A stretch of 38,637 nucleotides of DNA from Tannerella sp. (GTDB lineage: Bacteria; Bacteroidota; Bacteroidia; Bacteroidales; Tannerellaceae), in the NCBI GenBank assembly GCA_031265585.1, contig JAISCL010000359.1:1-38637 (forward strand), given 5' to 3'. Positions within the stretch are counted from its first letter, which is position 1. Every line of letters begins with the position of its first letter. Positions 37,036-38,637 of this stretch are shown here, one piece after another. Below the pieces are notes generated by a model that saw only the letters and a program-made list of their open reading frames with translations, was not told the origin of the DNA and did not search any database. The translations under genes and the position numbers were made by a program.

Positions 37036-38571
37036 TCAGCTTTCTCCTCCTACGGTTAATTTACTTACCAGCGCCGACGGCATACCCAGCGTCACGGGGC
37101 ACGACTGTCCGTCCTTGCCGCACGTCCAGGAGCCTTCATCCATTTCAAAGTTGGATCCCGTCATGGTGATGTCGGCCAGCGCTTTCGGCCCGTTTCCTAT
37201 TATATTAATGTCCTTGACCGGCTGTGTCAGTTTTCCGTCCTCGATCAGGTATCCGTTTTTCACGAAGAACGTGAAATCCCCGGCGCCGATCTGCACCTGT
37301 CCGTTGGTGAATTTGGACACATAGACGCCCCGCTTCACGGAGGCAATAATTTCCTCTTCGCTGTAATTGCCCGCTTCCATGTAAGTCGCCCGCATCCGGG
37401 GGATGGGTATGGCGCGGAACGATTCGCGGCGTCCGTTACCCGTCGGCGCCACGCCGTAAAACTTCGCACTGATACGGTCATGCAGGTAGCTGGCGAGTAT
37501 CCCCCCGCGCACGATGTACGTCTTCTGTCCCTCGATCCCCTCGTCGTCGATATTGACGGCGCCCCGGTTGAAACGGAGGGTGCCGTCATCCACAATATTA
37601 ATGTGCGGGTCGCAGACTTTTTTATTCAGCTTATCCGAAAAAATGGATGTGTTTTTCCGGTTGAAATCCGCCTCAAAGGCGTGCCCGATAGCTTCGTGGA
37701 GCAAAATGCCCGAACCTCCCGCGCCCATGACAACGGGCATCTCTCCCGCCTTCGGCTTCACGGAGCTGAAAAGGATGGAGGTGCTTTCGACGGCTTCCTT
37801 TACGACCGTGTCCACCAGCCGGTCCGTAAGAAATTCAGCGCCCATGCGGAAGGCCCTCGAAGCGCCGTTGCTTTCCATCCGCTCGCCGTCGGCCATGATA
37901 CACTGTGCGCCGATCGTGACCATCGGCCGGTAGTCGCGGCAATACAGCCCTTCGGAATTGCAAAACAGGATGTGCGACGTCCGGTCGCTCAGCCATGCGG
38001 AGACTTTCGTGACCCGGCTGTCGGCTTCAAACAGCCGGTCGTTAATCTTCTGCAGGTACGGCATCCGGTCTTTCACCGTGACGTCCTCCCATCCGGTCTC
38101 AATTTCGTATAACCGGTTTTTCACCCGGATCTCCGTCAGGTTGACCGGTCCCGGCGAAGCCGTCCCGCCGTTCGCGATACGCGCCGCCGTACGCGCTGCA
38201 CGCAGCATGTCCTCCGGCGTGATGTTTTCGACATACGCATACCCGGTCCGGTCGCCGGCAACCACCCGCACGCCCATTCCGAAATCAATATTGGAATAGG
38301 CACGGTTCACCGCTCCGTCCTGCAGGCTGATGCTGTTCGAAAAGGTGTGTTCAAAAAACAGGTCGGCATAATCCCCGCCCTTTTCCAGTGCAGCGGACAA
38401 TACTTTCTTCAGGTCGTCGCCGGCAACGCCGAAATGCCCCGCCGCAAAGTCCGTCACAGATGATTCCGCGCTCCATCCGCCGGGATTGCCGTTACCGAAC
38501 ACCGACGGCGCGGCGAACGATCCTACCATAAGCCCTCCCGCCTTAATAAAATTTCTCCTGTTAAATCGCAT
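37036..38571 (-). CDS. tldD: TldD-type metalloprotease with twin-arginine-like signal
   Basis: 511 aa; N-term MRFNRRNFIKAGGLMVGSFAAPSVFG; GSGILLHEAIGHAFEADF (HExxxH); ENGYLIEDGKLTQPVKDINIIGNGPKALADI-like C-term. Confidence 0.9.
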   Translation of the reverse strand: MRFNRRNFIKAGGLMVGSFAAPSVFGNGNPGGWSAESSVTDFAAGHFGVAGDDLKKVLSAALEKGGDYADLFFEHTFSNSISLQDGAVNRAYSNIDFGMGVRVVAGDRTGYAYVENITPEDMLRAARTAARIANGGTASPGPVNLTEIRVKNRLYEIETGWEDVTVKDRMPYLQKINDRLFEADSRVTKVSAWLSDRTSHILFCNSEGLYCRDYRPMVTIGAQCIMADGERMESNGASRAFRMGAEFLTDRLVDTVVKEAVESTSILFSSVKPKAGEMPVVMGAGGSGILLHEAIGHAFEADFNRKNTSIFSDKLNKKVCDPHINIVDDGTLRFNRGAVNIDDEGIEGQKTYIVRGGILASYLHDRISAKFYGVAPTGNGRRESFRAIPIPRMRATYMEAGNYSEEEIIASVKRGVYVSKFTNGQVQIGAGDFTFFVKNGYLIEDGKLTQPVKDINIIGNGPKALADITMTGSNFEMDEGSWTCGKDGQSCPVTLGMPSALVSKLTVGGES

Positions 38572-38637
38572 AATTGTTTGTTTATTGTACTGTTTTTTCC
38601 CATAGGCGGCAAAATTACATGAAAATTTCAGATTTCC

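Overview
Bacteroidales-type chromosomal window. The stand-out region is an AT-rich, minus-strand, near-gapless operon (about 22.2 kb down to 9.9 kb) that reads as a putative RiPP (ribosomally synthesised, post-translationally modified peptide) pathway. It contains: an un-annotated 30-aa Cys-rich precursor candidate (MLTKVVKVKKAKAKVKD-CCDCFGGGCRC-KD, 22220..22128, minus strand), which falls below the ORF-track cutoff; a perfect 10-bp hairpin plus T-rich tract; six tandem paralogous radical SAM/SPASM maturases; a membrane RCK/CASTOR-like protein embedded among them; a B12-binding-type radical SAM enzyme; and a formyltransferase-fold enzyme. A CD225/dispanin-like membrane protein lies just upstream. 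No ABC exporter or dedicated leader peptidase is visible. Beyond that (about 23-28.8 kb) is a graveyard of decayed genes: HU-like, AlbA_2/Fic, and ISKra4-like, IS91-like and IS4-like transposases, the last with recognisable 24-bp inverted repeats. The rest is ordinary core genome: PD-(D/E)XK AAA-ATPase, giant alpha-2-macroglobulin-like lipoprotein, Amidase_3 amidase, YkuD-type L,D-transpeptidase, acn-icd-gltA, YhcH-family protein and a TldD/TldE pair. All family names come from reading motifs by eye; no database search was run.
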